The notes under the pieces were generated by a model. That model was not told the DNA's origin and made no database searches. It saw nothing but the letters and a program-made list of their open reading frames with translations. The position numbers were made by a program, and so were the translations under genes. Below, one piece after another: positions 10,621 to 23,800 of a stretch of DNA of 64,000 bases (position 1 is the first letter of the stretch; each line of letters begins with the position of its first letter). Source of the stretch: Stropharia rugosoannulata (taxonomy: Eukaryota; Basidiomycota; Agaricomycetes; Agaricales; Strophariaceae); NCBI GenBank assembly GCA_028532985.1, contig JANCIK010000003.1, forward strand, positions 258,001 to 322,000, written 5' to 3'.

Positions 10621-13600
10621 CAGGGACCAGTCCGAGAGGACTGACGCAGTTCGCTGTCCTGCGTCCGCACAAATGGTGTCTTCAAGCCTCGAGGCAAGAG
10701 CGCGGACACTGCGAGCTGAGTTTGCTTCAAGGGTAAGCTTCTCAGCAGAGCGCAAGTGGAAGACCAACATTAATAGGAATAGACTCGGCGCCTATGACCA
10801 ATATCGAGTAGCTGGGCGGACTATCACGAACATTATGCCACTGTCCGGACAAGAGGCTACACACAATTTAGAGCAGGTGTTAGTCCTTTAAACATTATTA
10901 TTGACCAGTCACTTACTTCTTGTTCCAGTCGGTTCAACGTGCCACAAGGCTGGTACAATAGACGTGTACAAGTTACACTTGCTTGAAATAATGGCAGCAT
11001 TGTGACGGTAATATCTGTAGCAGTAAGCAAAGCTTCAAAGTTCCAGAGGTGCGTGGTTCACTTACTTCGAGCCCTATCCGTCGTAACCCAGCACATCCGA
11101 CCCCTCCTGGACGCCCTCGAACATTGCCCCGGTGCCCGCGCTCGCTACAGTGCCCAACGTCCGGGCAACTTCCTCCGGTAACCCATGCTGCATCTTCACT
11201 GGGTGATGTCCGGCCTGGCAGAAGGAGCGTCGTCAACGTTGTAAATTACGCCCAGTCGAGCTCTGCGAATGATACACTAGCTCAGGTCAGTCAAATCCGG
11301 TTCAAGACAACGACATGTACTCACAGTGTAACAAATGCCAAGTCAACTGCATCCCGGATCCGTGCAGAACTGGCACGGCATTGCGATACGTTCGATCGTA
11401 TCCGCTGGTTGACCTTTCCAGTTCGTGTTCAGGGCTGTTACGAGCAGGTTCGTGGACGGCAAGGGACCGCGGCCTATGTCCATGCAAGCATACCGAAAGA
11501 AATGCACGTCAGCGTCAGACAGCTCATCGAGGTACGTCCTTACTCACCTGGCCTGTACCAGCTCGTGGCCATGCAAACCAGTGCGAATGCGCGGTTTCCA
11601 GAGTGCGAAGACGAGAAGAGGAGGCAGGGAGCTGGAGGATAGGTCTGGTAGCTGGTCAGCTTATATACATTTTCTTAATGTACTTAGGGATACGTACCGA
11701 ATAAACCAGTGATGGAGGATCAAACCAAAAGTGTGAACACAGGGTCCTGAGTGTGATGCAGTCACTATGCGAGCGCCGGCCTTATGGACCCGCTCCCTCC
11801 TCCCGCTGATTCGATTGCACCATTCCATTAGCCGCTATTACTACGCTACTATTACCTATCTATTACTACACCATGTTAATTACAACTATTACTACTGTAC
11901 ATGTATGACTCTAGTATATAATCTTCTAAAGGTCTACAATAAATTCTGAGCACCGTTTGCTATTGTTAATGTCTATGTAGGTTGTTAACTGAAATCTATA
12001 GCTGACCATCCCACAAATGCTGCAGGACAAACTCTCGGTCCGCATAAGCTCTGGAAAACGTGGGGTAATTCAATCGGAATTTACGTGCGTGTGTGGTTTC
12101 AGTACGCGCGCCTGGATCGAGCGCATACTCTTCGTTTGCCTGAAACTAACTTACAACAGTTAAACCTTGCTAACATCAGTCCGCTAGCACGTACGTAATA
12201 GTCAGCGGCAGTAGTGGGACATGAAAAAAGTCCGTAAAGTGTGATGTATTGTACAGAACCTTCGGAACGGGTATGCGCGCAGGGTATGCGCGCTCTCGTT
12301 GTCCGAATCCTAGACTCATAGGTTTGAACTTCATACTTACTACCATCTACTCCGTGTCCTTCAGTACCACTATAAGCCCCTAAACAAACATATAAACGGA
12401 TTTGTTTGCTACAGTGTGCAGGAACACCCGCCTTGCACGAATCTTCCAATCTGGAACTAATCGCTCAGTTGCGGAGCTTCGATATATGCCAGCGCATGAT
12501 ATCATATGTATACATACTGGATTTGATTGCCGGAAAGTCTGGCCCTTTGTGTGCAGAATTGCACGAGATTGCAAAGTGGAGGAACAGGAGGGGATGGATA
12601 CGGGGTCCATCCCTGATACGTTTGCGACGTTTCCGCTGGATGGAACACTTACAAATTCTCAGGACAAGACACAAGGATACAGGAAATAAACTTCGATTGG
12701 GAAAATACTCGGAACATTTGCGAGGGCACGCGCTACATGCTATACCGCAAAGTGTGTTAATTGAGCAGCGCAAGAGCCGCACGCAAGCGCAATAGAGCGC
12801 ATGCACATATCCCAGCCCGCATGTACATAGTACAGTATATTCAAGTAATATACGCCCTGAATTTCTGTGTAAATCACGTAGATCGCATTGTACGGCTCCC
12901 TGCACATTCCGTGCACATCTTCCACTACCCTAGCGCCTGCTTGTAGCGCGTCTCCCACACCAAATATAACTCGATAGGACCCTTACCAAGCACATATAGT
13001 AGCCGAGAAAGAATGTCCCTTTTGCAAAGTCGTGCAAGAATGCGTGGTGGAGGGGATCATGGTAAGGATATTCATGACAGTGCAGAGCTGTTTTGAGTTT
13101 GAAGTATTGTTGATTTATGTACTTTACATCTTTTAAATGATACTTGTAATGTATATATGACATTTCCTTGAGAAGAAATGGGCGTGTTTTAATGTAGGCT
13201 GCAATGTAAACCGTGCCACAAAGTTTATCAAGCAAGCAGCGCAAGTGCAGCACACGCGCGCACAGATTCACGTGCGTCTGATACACCTATGACATGTATA
13301 TCTGATAGTATTACACCCCCGCTCATTGTATTAACTACAGAAATTGCGTGGAACGGTCTGGACGAGACCCTGCGCTCATCATACGCACCTTCCAGCGCAT
13401 TGGTTTCCACTAGCGCTAGTAATTTTCAGGGGCTAGCGGCTATGCAGAGACGTTACATAATGTATTCAGAACAGTTTTAGAGTGAATGAATCGCCGATTG
13501 AGGCAGATTTATACGTTGAGGATAACATAGTTCTGTGAGTGATTTCAACTATTCCATGAACATTTTACCACCCTTATAATGTTATTACAGTCTATTCTTT

Positions 13601-16121
13601 GTAATTACATCCAATTACATGTACTAAGGATGATATACTACTAGAAATACTCGTAATGCATGAGTGCGTGCATGATATACACAGCTGTTTTATGGTTCGA
13701 TGGGCCGTGTGCAGTAAGACGGCCACTTGTGTGAGATACCACTCCGGATGGCAGTGTACAGCCGCCCACTCGGAGTCCAGTGTGTTTTCACTGGTCTGCA
13801 TTCACTGGTAATTCATGAAGGGTATAACTACTATAACTATGTGTGCAGGAAGGATTAAAATACAAATTTACTATGGTAAGTATTATGTCTGTTGAGTGTC
13901 TCGTCTGCGCCTTTCCTCACCCCGCCATCCCCCAAATGGGGATACAAGACCCGCTTGCTATTATGCCTAGAGAAAAAACATAGGGAACGGAGGAATACTC
14001 CAGCATCCCGGACGTGCGGCGCACGCTTGCGTCCCTGTGCGGCGGGGTGAGGAAGGATGACGCTGTTAGTCACTTACGTACTAACCGACACCCGCTCTTG
14101 CCTCTTACCCTTGCCAGCTCAGCACGGCGTTCACTTACTGTCTAGAGTGTGTAAAGGTGGGGTAAGTCATTATTTCTCTATGATAGCATATATCTCTGCC
14201 TCACCCTAGCCTTGAAGTTGTTCACCTGCACCTGCTCGTATGCGCACACTTGGAAGACGCCCCACATGAAAATTCAATTTTTGGACGCCCCGAGAACGGT
14301 GTCCAGTGATGAATTAGAGGAGGCAGCCACTGTGTTTATGTTCCCATTCTCAGAGGACGACGCCCTTCGGATGGAGAACCTGCAGGAGAAGCAGCGCTGT
14401 GCGCTGAGAGCTGAGACTGCTCCAGTAAGTTATCAATCTCTGTCCTCTATGTTCCTTACTTACCATCCTTTCACTGTAGTCAAGGAGAATCACGCAAACA
14501 CGTTATTCTGACATCCGGCAAACACTCTCTGCTCCCCCAACAGCAAGACATGATGACAATTTATGGGATAGATGCCTTGCAGTGAGCATGCACTAATCTG
14601 GAAGGAGAGATAGCGGCCGTGTCAAGATAATTCTGTTTGTGGGAGGAGCAGCGTGCTAGCGCTGAGATGACCCAGGTACGTTGTACACCCATGTTTATTA
14701 CTAATTGTACTTACTTGACTTGTTCTACAGTGCAAATGTTATGCATATGCAAAGCACAAGTCCCAATGCTATATATCGACTCCCTGAAACGGCCGTCCCA
14801 CAACAGTTTCATGTGCCCAATGACAACCCCAAATACACAACTACACAACACTTCATGTTCTTCAGAGCTAAGGGCAGATGCCCCGCGGCAAGCGTGCGCT
14901 CCCTGTTGGAGGATCAATTGACTTTGCGAGGGAGGGGCGGCACGGCAGTGCTGTGACAACACAGATACGTGAATATGCATAGTTCATGTATGAATTCTTA
15001 CTTGCGTGACATTTTCAGCATTCAAACTCATTTGTACAACTTAGGTCGTCGCAATCACACTCTAACACGACATAAAAACTTCCCGCGAACGCCCTCGAGC
15101 TAGGCATTACAAAAAGGCAAGCGTCGAGTACAAAAAGTTGCACTCTGTAGAGGGATTAGTCAATTTTGCGACAACACAGGTGCGTGTGTACACATTACTC
15201 TTTGCCCAATTCTTACTTGCCTGAATCATGCTCAAATACGACATATCAGTTTCCCGCGAACACCCTCAGTCTACATAATGCCAAAACGACATATCGCCGT
15301 CCCGCCACCGCCATTGTGCTGCATGTAAACATCGTCTGCCCTTGCCCTCAGGGTGCACGCCGCGAGGATGAGTAGTAATGGTGGTGCTTGTGCTTTCAGG
15401 GAAAGCTTGAGCACGTCGATGTAATACAAATGTCATACAGTCTGTACAAAATACTTATGACTTAATATTGATTCTTGTACGACCCGCAAACGGCTTCTCG
15501 CACACAGGCAACCTTATTAAACTTGTAACATTCACAACAGGTCAACAATGTCAATTGTTATTTCTTTTTTGAAACTTTGACATTCATCCTGAGTGAAACA
15601 CAATGCAGGGCACTTTATATTTGCTCTGCGAGACGGCTGAAGTAGTAATTTGTAATTTCCGCACGGATAGAGTCGGACAACCTGAGCTAAAGCAGGAGAT
15701 ATATGTAATAACTGGTGATCTCCGTGCGGACTACGTGGCGGGAGCGTGGGGTCCGCAAACAACTGAGTCTGAACTTTGTTGGTTGAGCGGAAACTCTTAC
15801 CATACCTTCTCTCTCTTTTCCAGCACAACAACCATGCCCTGTCTTTATGCCTTGCTTGAGCTATGGTGAGTGACCTATATGATACATGAATACTCAACTG
15901 ACTCTGACCTCAGCATAACGACCATGATATGATCCAACAAACAATCACAGAATGAGGTACGTGTGTCTCTCTTTTTTTCCACAAATACCTGGCCTTCGGG
16001 CGGGGAGAAACGCTGCCTGTACGCAGCACGAAAAGGTCGAAAAGTTGTCTGTTTTTCATCGATCTAACCCTTTTTTGGAAGCTTTCTTGCCATATCCAGT
16101 TAGCTGATGCCAAGGTCTGAC
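10621..16121. other. Unit 2 non-coding or decayed multi-intron region
   Basis: This is the counterpart of 421-5900. It includes a 197-codon open stretch (11049-11642) that is interrupted in the other two copies, by a one-base deletion in unit 3 and by sequence changes near 1111 in unit 1. I therefore do not call it a gene. The left 3.5 kb is nearly identical to unit 3 and diverged from unit 1. The short tandem repeat with period about 215 bp is at about 14910-15390. No recognised domain on either strand. Confidence 0.5.
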
Positions 16122-16159
16122 AGCCGCGCCTACTTCCTCACACACAGCCTCGAGTCTGA

Positions 16160-17054
16160 GCACGCGCGCATCACGACGCACTCGCTGAGCAGCTCAAGGC
16201 CGCGAACAAGCGCGAGGGCCTCGACGAGGTGTACCAGGTGAAGAAGGGCGAGAAGACCGGCGCCTGCGCGGTCGTCATCACCGGGCACCATCGGTAAGTG
16301 CTCTTTGCGTGTATCTATTTGTGACTGACGGGTTACGGGTTACCCCCCAGCTCGCTCGTTACCACGCTCCGCGTCGCTGAAAAGTTCGAAAAGGCGCATC
16401 TCCTCTCGCCGACAGTCGCCCCGCTCATCGAGGGTGCCAAGTACTTCTACATCGAGGGCTACTTCCTCACACACGGCCTCGAGTCCGCGCTCGAGCTGAG
16501 CACCCGCGCATCCGCGGCGGGCAAGGTGTGTGTCTCCCATTTTTCCTGCCGTACCCCGGTCTCACTCCGCGGGGTAGACGTTCGTGTTAAACATCTCTGC
16601 GCCGTTCATCGCGCAGTTCTTCGGCAAGCAGCTGAGCCAGATCCTTCCCTACACGGATATCGTGATCGGGAACGAGGCCGAAGCTGAAGCTTGGGCAACT
16701 GCCAACGGGCTCCCGGACGTGAAGGATCTCGCCGCGATCGCAAAGACGATCGCGCTCCTGCCCAAAGTCAACGCATCACGCCCGCGCACGGTGGTGTTCA
16801 CCCACGGCGCAGAGAGCACCGTCGTGCTGTCCGCTGACAAGGCCGAGGCAAAGGTGTACCCGGTCACTGCGCTGACCGATGCAGAGATCGTCGACACGAA
16901 CGGTGCCGGTGATGCTTTCGCGGGTGGATTCTTGGGTGCGCTGGTCGCTGGCAAGCCGGTCGATGACGCCGTGCTCGCGGGGCACGCCCTTGCGCGTGCA
17001 TGCGTGCAGCAGGTCGGGCCGCAGTACCCCTGGCCCAAGGTCAACATCCTCTAA
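16160..17054 (+). pseudogene. 5'-truncated adenosine kinase, copy 2
   Basis: Same three-exon remnant as copy 1, with exons about 16160-16293, 16351-16525 and 16578-17054. The PfkB motif with its catalytic Asp is intact, and the last exon encodes exactly the same residues as in copies 1 and 3. It lacks the N-terminal portion and has the same in-frame stop just upstream, so the truncation predates the tandem amplification. It is convergent with the zinc-finger pseudogene that ends at 17519. Confidence 0.85.
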
Positions 17055-17518
17055 AGACAGAGATGAGGACGCAGGATAGCATACGTTCGTTCAACAGCAA
17101 CACTAACCTACCTGCCGCGACAGGCGAGGCTTTTCAACAAGCCCCCCAAAGAGCCTTTCAACAGGCTCGGAAGTGCCGGGGTTGATTCTAGTATGTTGTA
17201 CGGTGCGCGCCAGGGCGGCGCGGAAGAGTAATACATGAATTATTAGGATGGGAGAGTATGTTACAATAAGGCACGCATAAGTGTGATTACAGGGTGCATT
17301 ATCCGCGACGCCGAATAAAAGATGGAGGAGACCTGAGAAAAAGATAGTTTAGATAGATGATAAGGAGGGTGCCGGTCACTACCACACGTTGTTGAACCAA
17401 CCTCCTGCGCTTGGAGATACAAATCTTTCCGAAGATGTAGTACATGGGTGCTTCATTGTCCGCAAAGCCAAACCAAGATAGAAAAAGACCCCGGGAGAAA
17501 GAAGAGGTGGGCGAATTG

Positions 17519-18738
17519 TCAGGACGGCGGGGGCGATGCGAGGGATTCCTAGGGCAGGGTGAGCAGACAAGCAGGAGAGAGCGAAGAAAAGGTTACCTGT
17601 GTGAGGAGCTCTGCAGGATTGAGCATGGGCTCGCCGTCCTCTGTGAGTATATGCTCCATGGGCTCCGGCCGACGCAGATCGTCGCTCGCGTTCTCTGGCG
17701 GTTTGGATGCGGCGGCCACGACTGCAGCTGCGGCCTCTGCTGCGCGCTTCTCCTTCTCCTTCTCCTCTTCCTCTGCTGCCTGGGCCTGCAGCAGGACGGC
17801 GCGCACGGCGGCCACGACGTCTGCGGCGGTCATCTCGCCTGCGTCGAGCTGGGGATCAATGCAGGCTGAGAGGTCGGCGGTGCCTGGTGGGTGGGGCTGG
17901 GGCTCTGGAGGCACGGAGGAGGTGGAGGCCGAGGGGGGCGGGGGTGAGCGGCCGGTGTGGTACGCATTGGTGTGGGGGCGGTAGTGCGGTGAGTGGTAGT
18001 AGACTGGCCATGTAGGTGGGGATGGGTCGGGCCATGGAGTGCGTACGGACGAGGTGGGGAGGCCGATGGGGACGTAGGCTGTGCGAGGTGAGCGGGGCGG
18101 GGCGCAGAGGGGGAGGCACGCACGTGTGGTGGTCGCCGTGTGGGAGCGGTAGTAGCTCGAGGGCCCGGGCTGGGGCACGGGGGTTGCGCGCTCCTTGCCC
18201 TTGAGGGAAGGCGTTGCGCTGCGACTGCGGGGCTGCTCGTCGTCGGGGGGCTCGATGGCAAGCCCGTTGTGTCTGTGCACGGTCAGTTGCGGGTTTAGAG
18301 TTGTGAGGGACGACAGACCTCGACTTTCGATGACGTCAGAGGGCGTCTGTCTGCAAGAGATGAGCAGGCGCGTACGAGGCAGTGGAAGGGACGTACTCTG
18401 GTGAAGCTTGCGTCGCATCGGGGGCACGGGCCGTGCGGATCAGCGGGGGTTCGGCGGGGAGGAGAAAAGACATACAAGCTGGGCATGGAGTGCAGTTTGG
18501 TGGTGCGCTGGTGGCGCTTGAGGTCTGCCTCGCACACAAACTGCTTGGTGCAGCCGTTCATCTTGCACGGCCAGACGCCCGTCCCCGCTCCCGTCTGCTT
18601 CACCCTATTCTGCACATAGTGCCTTGCCCATCCGCTCTCCAGACAGGTCCGGACTGCTACTCTGACGAGTCTGACCAAACCTGCGCGTCTCATGTTCGCG
18701 CTCAGGTCCCCCGCCGCCACCGTGCTTCCTGAGTGCAC
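17519..18738 (-). pseudogene. C2H2 zinc-finger gene, chimeric and broken, copy 2
   Basis: This copy shares with copy 1 the replaced 5' end (beyond 18592) and the nonsense codon in finger 2 (18336-18338). Its 3' end keeps the reading frame seen in the intact third copy, with a stop at 17519-17521 after the last intron. Because the stop falls before the His pair of finger 2, a spliced product would have one finger and no Pro-rich or acidic tail. Copies 1 and 2 clearly descend from one rearranged ancestor. Confidence 0.8.
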
Positions 18739-18984
18739 CGCATCTTTGAAATGGACTCACTCAGTCACGATCGACCTGCACGCGTCCGCGCAGTTGAGTC
18801 TGGGCCGTCTGCCCGCGTCCTCCCCCGCCCTTTGCGAGAATCAATCGATGCGTTCTACATCCTGGGGCAAGTGGATCATTGAATCCAAGTTCATTGTACT
18901 GACATTAATTCTTCCAGACTTTCGCCAAATGACAATATAATGACATACGTACAGACATGCCCGCATCGAGGGGGGCCCACACAT

Positions 18985-20840
18985 TATAGTACACTAGTAC
19001 TACGGACCACGCAATGGAGGGCATGGCGCGCATGTGCGTACATGATTTATGCCGCTCTGCTACAGGGGGCCGTCGAACGCGCGACTGCGCACCCGTGGAC
19101 GGCTGGCCGTCAGAACCGTCTGTCTTCAGCGCGGGGGTAAGTCCAGACATCGAGGCCATCACTAAATCATTACTCACCTTTCTCCATCTACAGAGGCATG
19201 TACAGCGTCCTTGGACCCTGGCCGCCGTGCAGCGCATTGCCCTTGATGAGCCGCATAGCAGACCTCAATACAGAGCGCGCTGAAGGGAGGGCATAACGAG
19301 CCCACGCGCGATCCATCCTCTGCTACAGTGGGGCATCAGACGCGCGACCGCGCATCCGCGCAGTTCGAGCTGGACGTCCGTATGCCAGTATCACCCAGAC
19401 ACTCACACGTACAACATTGTCTGCTATCAGCGCGGGGTAAGCTCTGATTTCGAGTCCATGAGTAAGTCAACACTCACATTTGTCCTTCTACAACATCCTT
19501 TGACATTGGCCGGCATGCAGCGCAGCACCCTTGCCCCGCCCTCAACGAGGCGCATAGCACACTAGCACTACGGAGCGCGCAAGGGAGGGCGTGGTGCGAA
19601 CGTGTGTGCTTGCCCGCAATCCAGAGCCAGGTGCGATCCATGCTCTGCTACATGGGGACCGTCAAACACGGTCCTCTCTCATGATGGATTCGCGAGCGCG
19701 CTGCCCGCATCTGCAGCGGCGCACTTGACCAGACTCGGAGTTGCTGGACGACCGTCGCTCGGATGTCAGTCAGAGATGGTATGCCCACAGCCGCATGCGG
19801 CGCAATGCGGCCAACGAAGCATCGCCTTCTCGACGAGGTCATGTCCACCCCTTTGTTTCTCAGATGACACTTACCATACTAGCATACCAGTGCTACGGAG
19901 CGCGCGAGGGAGGGCCGCATGGCGCGCGTGTATGTGCAGGTGCGGCGTGTATGATTTATGCTCTGCTACAGCAAACCTGCATCCGTGGACGGCCGTCCAT
20001 CAGATGGCACCCAGACATCTACAACACCGTCTGCCTTCAGCGCGGGGGTAAGTCCAGCCATCAAGGTCATTACTAAATGACGAGTACTCACATTTCTCCT
20101 TCTCCATAGGCATGTACAGTGTCCTTCAACCCTGGCCGCTGTGTAGCGCATTGCACTCGTCCCGCCCTCGACGAGCCGCATAGAACACCAACAATACGGA
20201 GGGCATAAGGAGGGCATGGCGAGTCCACACGCGATCCAGAGGCAGGCGCGACGTGCATGATCCATCCTCTGCTACAGTGGGGCGTCAAACACGCAACCGC
20301 GCATCCACGCAGCTTGAATATTGCGTAGCCGAACATCCGTACCTCAGATGTCACCCAGAGATCTACAATATTGTCTGCTATCAGTGCGGGGTAAGTCCTG
20401 ATTTCGAGTCCATGAGTAAGTCACCACTCACATTTTTCCTCCTACAAGCTGGATATATCATCCTTTGACATTGGCTGCCGTGTAGCGCAATGCCCTTGTC
20501 CCAGAGTGCGCTGTCTGCCCATGCCCTTAACAAGGCGGATAGCACACTAGCACTACGGAGGGTATGGCGCGAACATGTGTGCTCTCCCGCAATCTAGAGG
20601 TAGACCGATCCATGCTCTGCTGCATGGGGACCGTTAAACACGGTCCTCTCTCACGATGGACTCACAAGTACAATGCCCGAATCTGCAGTGACCAGACTCG
20701 CTGGACGACCGTCGGTCGGATGTCAGCCGGACACAGTATGCCCTCAGCCGCATGCGGCGCAATGCAGCTAACGAAGCATTGCCTTCTCCACGATGTCATG
20801 TCCACCCCTTCATTTCTCAGATGACACTTACCATTGTGAC
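18985..20840. repeat. Higher-order satellite with intron-like modules, block 2
   Basis: Second copy of the satellite, offset by about 10,215 bp from block 1. The first monomer starts near 19000 with CTACGGACCACGC. Monomer order and the four intron-like modules are preserved, with donors for example near 19136, 19436 and 20046 reading GGGGTAAG. It differs from block 1 mainly by single-base indels in G or C runs. It crosses the junction between units 2 and 3. Confidence 0.75.
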
Positions 20841-23800
20841 AGGGACCAGTCCGAGAGGACTGACGCAGTTCGCTGTCCTGCGTCCGCACAAATGGTGTCT
20901 TCAAGCCTCGAGGCAAGAGCGCGGACACTGCGAGCTGAGTTTGCTTCAAGGGTAAGCTTCTCAGCAGAGCGCAAGTGGAAGACCAACATTAATAGGAATA
21001 GACTCGGCGCCTATGACCAATATCGAGTAGCTGGGCGGACTATCACGAACATTATGCCACTGTCCGGACAAGAGGCTACACACAATTTAGAGCAGGTGTT
21101 AGTCCTTTAAACATTATTATTGACCAGTCACTTACTTCTTGTTCCAGTCGGTTCAACGTGCCACAAGGCTGGTACAATAGACGTGTACAAGTTACACTTG
21201 CTTGAAATAATGGCAGCATTGTGACGGTAATATCTGTAGCAGTAAGCAAAGCTTCAAAGTTCCAGAGGTGCGTGGTTCACTTACTTCGAGCCCTATCCGT
21301 CGTAACCCAGCACATCCGACCCCTCCTGGACGCCCTCGAACATTGCCCGGTGCCCGCGCTCGCTACAGTGCCCAACGTCCGGGCAACTTCCTCCGGTAAC
21401 CCATGCTGCATCTTCACTGGGTGATGTCCGGCCTGGCAGAAGGAGCGTCGTCAACGTTGTAAATTACGCCCAGTCGAGCTCTGCGAATGATACACTAGCT
21501 CAGGTCAGTCAAATCCGGTTCAAGACAACGACATGTACTCACAGTGTAACAAATGCCAAGTCAACTGCATCCCGGATCCGTGCAGAACTGGCACGGCATT
21601 GCGATACGTTCGATCGTATCCGCTGGTTGACCTTTCCAGTTCGTGTTCAGGGCTGTTACGAGCAGGTTCGTGGACGGCAAGGGACCGCGGCCTATGTCCA
21701 TGCAAGCATACCGAAAGAAATGCACGTCAGCGTCAGACAGCTCATCGAGGTACGTCCTTACTCACCTGGCCTGTACCAGCTCGTGGCCATGCAAACCAGT
21801 GCGAATGCGCGGTTTCCAGAGTGCGAAGACGAGAAGAGGAGGCAGGGAGCTGGAGGATAGGTCTGGTAGCTGGTCAGCTTATATACATTTTCTTAATGTA
21901 CTTAGGGATACGTACCGAATAAACCAGTGATGGAGGATCAAACCAAAAGTGTGAACACAGGGTCCTGAGTGTGATGCAGTCACTATGCGAGCGCCGGCCT
22001 TATGGACCCGCTCCCTCCTCCCGCTGATTCGATTGCACCATTCCATTAGCCGCTATTACTACGCTACTATTACCTATCTATTACTACACCATGTTAATTA
22101 CAACTATTACTACTGTACATGTATGACTCTAGTATATAATCTTCTAAAGGTCTACAATAAATTCTGAGCACCGTTTGCTATTGTTAATGTCTATGTAGGT
22201 TGTTAACTGAAATCTATAGCTGACCATCCCACAAATGCTGCAGGACAAACTCTCGGTCCGCATAAGCTCTGGAAAACGTGGGGTAATTCAATCGGAATTT
22301 ACGTGCGTGTGTGGTTTCAGTACGCGCGCCTGGATCGAGCGCATACTCTTCGTTTGCCTGAAACTAACTTACAACAGTTAAACCTTGCTAACATCAGTCC
22401 GCTAGCACGTACGTAATAGTCAGCGGCAGTAGTGGGACATGAAAAAAGTCCGTAAAGTGTGATGTATTGTACAGAACCTTCGGAACGGGTATGCGCGCAG
22501 GGTATGCGCGCTCTCGTTGTCCGAATCCTAGACTCATAGGTTTGAACTTCATACTTACTACCATCTACTCCGTGTCCTTCAGTACCACTATAAGCCCCTA
22601 AACAAACATATAAACGGATTTGTTTGCTACAGTGTGCAGGAACACCCGCCTTGCACGAATCTTCCAATCTGGAACTAATCGCTCAGTTGCGGAGCTTCGA
22701 TATATGCCAGCGCATGATATCATATGTATACATACTGGATTTGATTGCCGGAAAGTCTGGCCCTTTGTGTGCAGAATTGCACGAGATTGCAAAGTGGAGG
22801 AACAGGAGGGGATGGATACGGGGTCCATCCCTGATACGTTTGCGACGTTTCCGCTGGATGGAACACTTACAAATTCTCAGGACAAGACACAAGGATACAG
22901 GAAATAAACTTCGATTGGGAAAATACTCGGAACATTTGCGAGGGCACGCGCTACATGCTATACCGCAAAGTGTGTTAATTGAGCAGCGCAAGAGCCGCAC
23001 GCAAGCGCAATAGAGCGCATGCACATATCCCAGCCCGCATGTACATAGTACAGTATATTCAAGTAATATACGCCCTGAATTTCTGTGTAAATCACGTAGA
23101 TCGCATTGTACGGCTCCCTGCACATTCCGTGCACATCTTCCACTACCCTAGCGCCTGCTTGTAGCGCGTCTCCCACACCAAATATAACTCGATAGGACCC
23201 TTACCAAGCACATATAGTAGCCGAGAAAGAATGTCCCTTTTTGCAAAGTCGTGCAAGAATGCGTGGTGGAGGGGATCATGGTAAGGATATTCATGACAGT
23301 GCAGAGCTGTTTTGAGTTTGAAGTATTGTTGATTTATGTACTTTACATCTTTTAAATGATACTTGTAATGTATATATGACATTTCCTTGAGAAGAAATGG
23401 GCGTGTTTTAATGTAGGCTGCAATGTAAACCGTGCCACAAAGTTTATCAAGCAAGCAGCGCAAGTGCAGCACACGCGCGCACAGATTCACGTGCGTCTGA
23501 TACACCTATGACATGTATATCTGATAGTATTACACCCCCGCTCATTGTATTAACTACAGAAATTGCGTGGAACGGTCTGGACGAGACCCTGCGCTCATCA
23601 TACGCACCTTCCAGCGCATTGGTTTCCACTAGCGCTAGTAATTTTCAGGGGCTAGCGGCTATGCAGAGACGTTACATAATGTATTCAGAACAGTTTTAGA
23701 GTGAATGAATCGCCGATTGAGGCAGATTTATACGTTGAGGATAACATAGTTCTGTGAGTGATTTCAACTATTCCATGAACATTTTACCACCCTTATAATG

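Larger units (their letters stand above)
10199..20417. repeat. Tandem array unit 2 (about 10.2 kb)
   Basis: This is a direct repeat of unit 1 in the same order and orientation. Its left 4 kb matches unit 3 more closely than unit 1, while its right end (zinc-finger 5' part and satellite) matches unit 1 and not unit 3. It is therefore intermediate between its neighbours, as expected if the array grew by unequal exchange. Small indels against unit 1 fall mostly in short runs of C or G, for example in the linker after the adenosine kinase fragment. Confidence 0.95.

Noticed and set aside
11049..11642. 197-codon open frame in array unit 2
   Set aside because: Broken by a one-base deletion in unit 3 and by changes near 1111 in unit 1; crosses splice-like signals and shows no domain.
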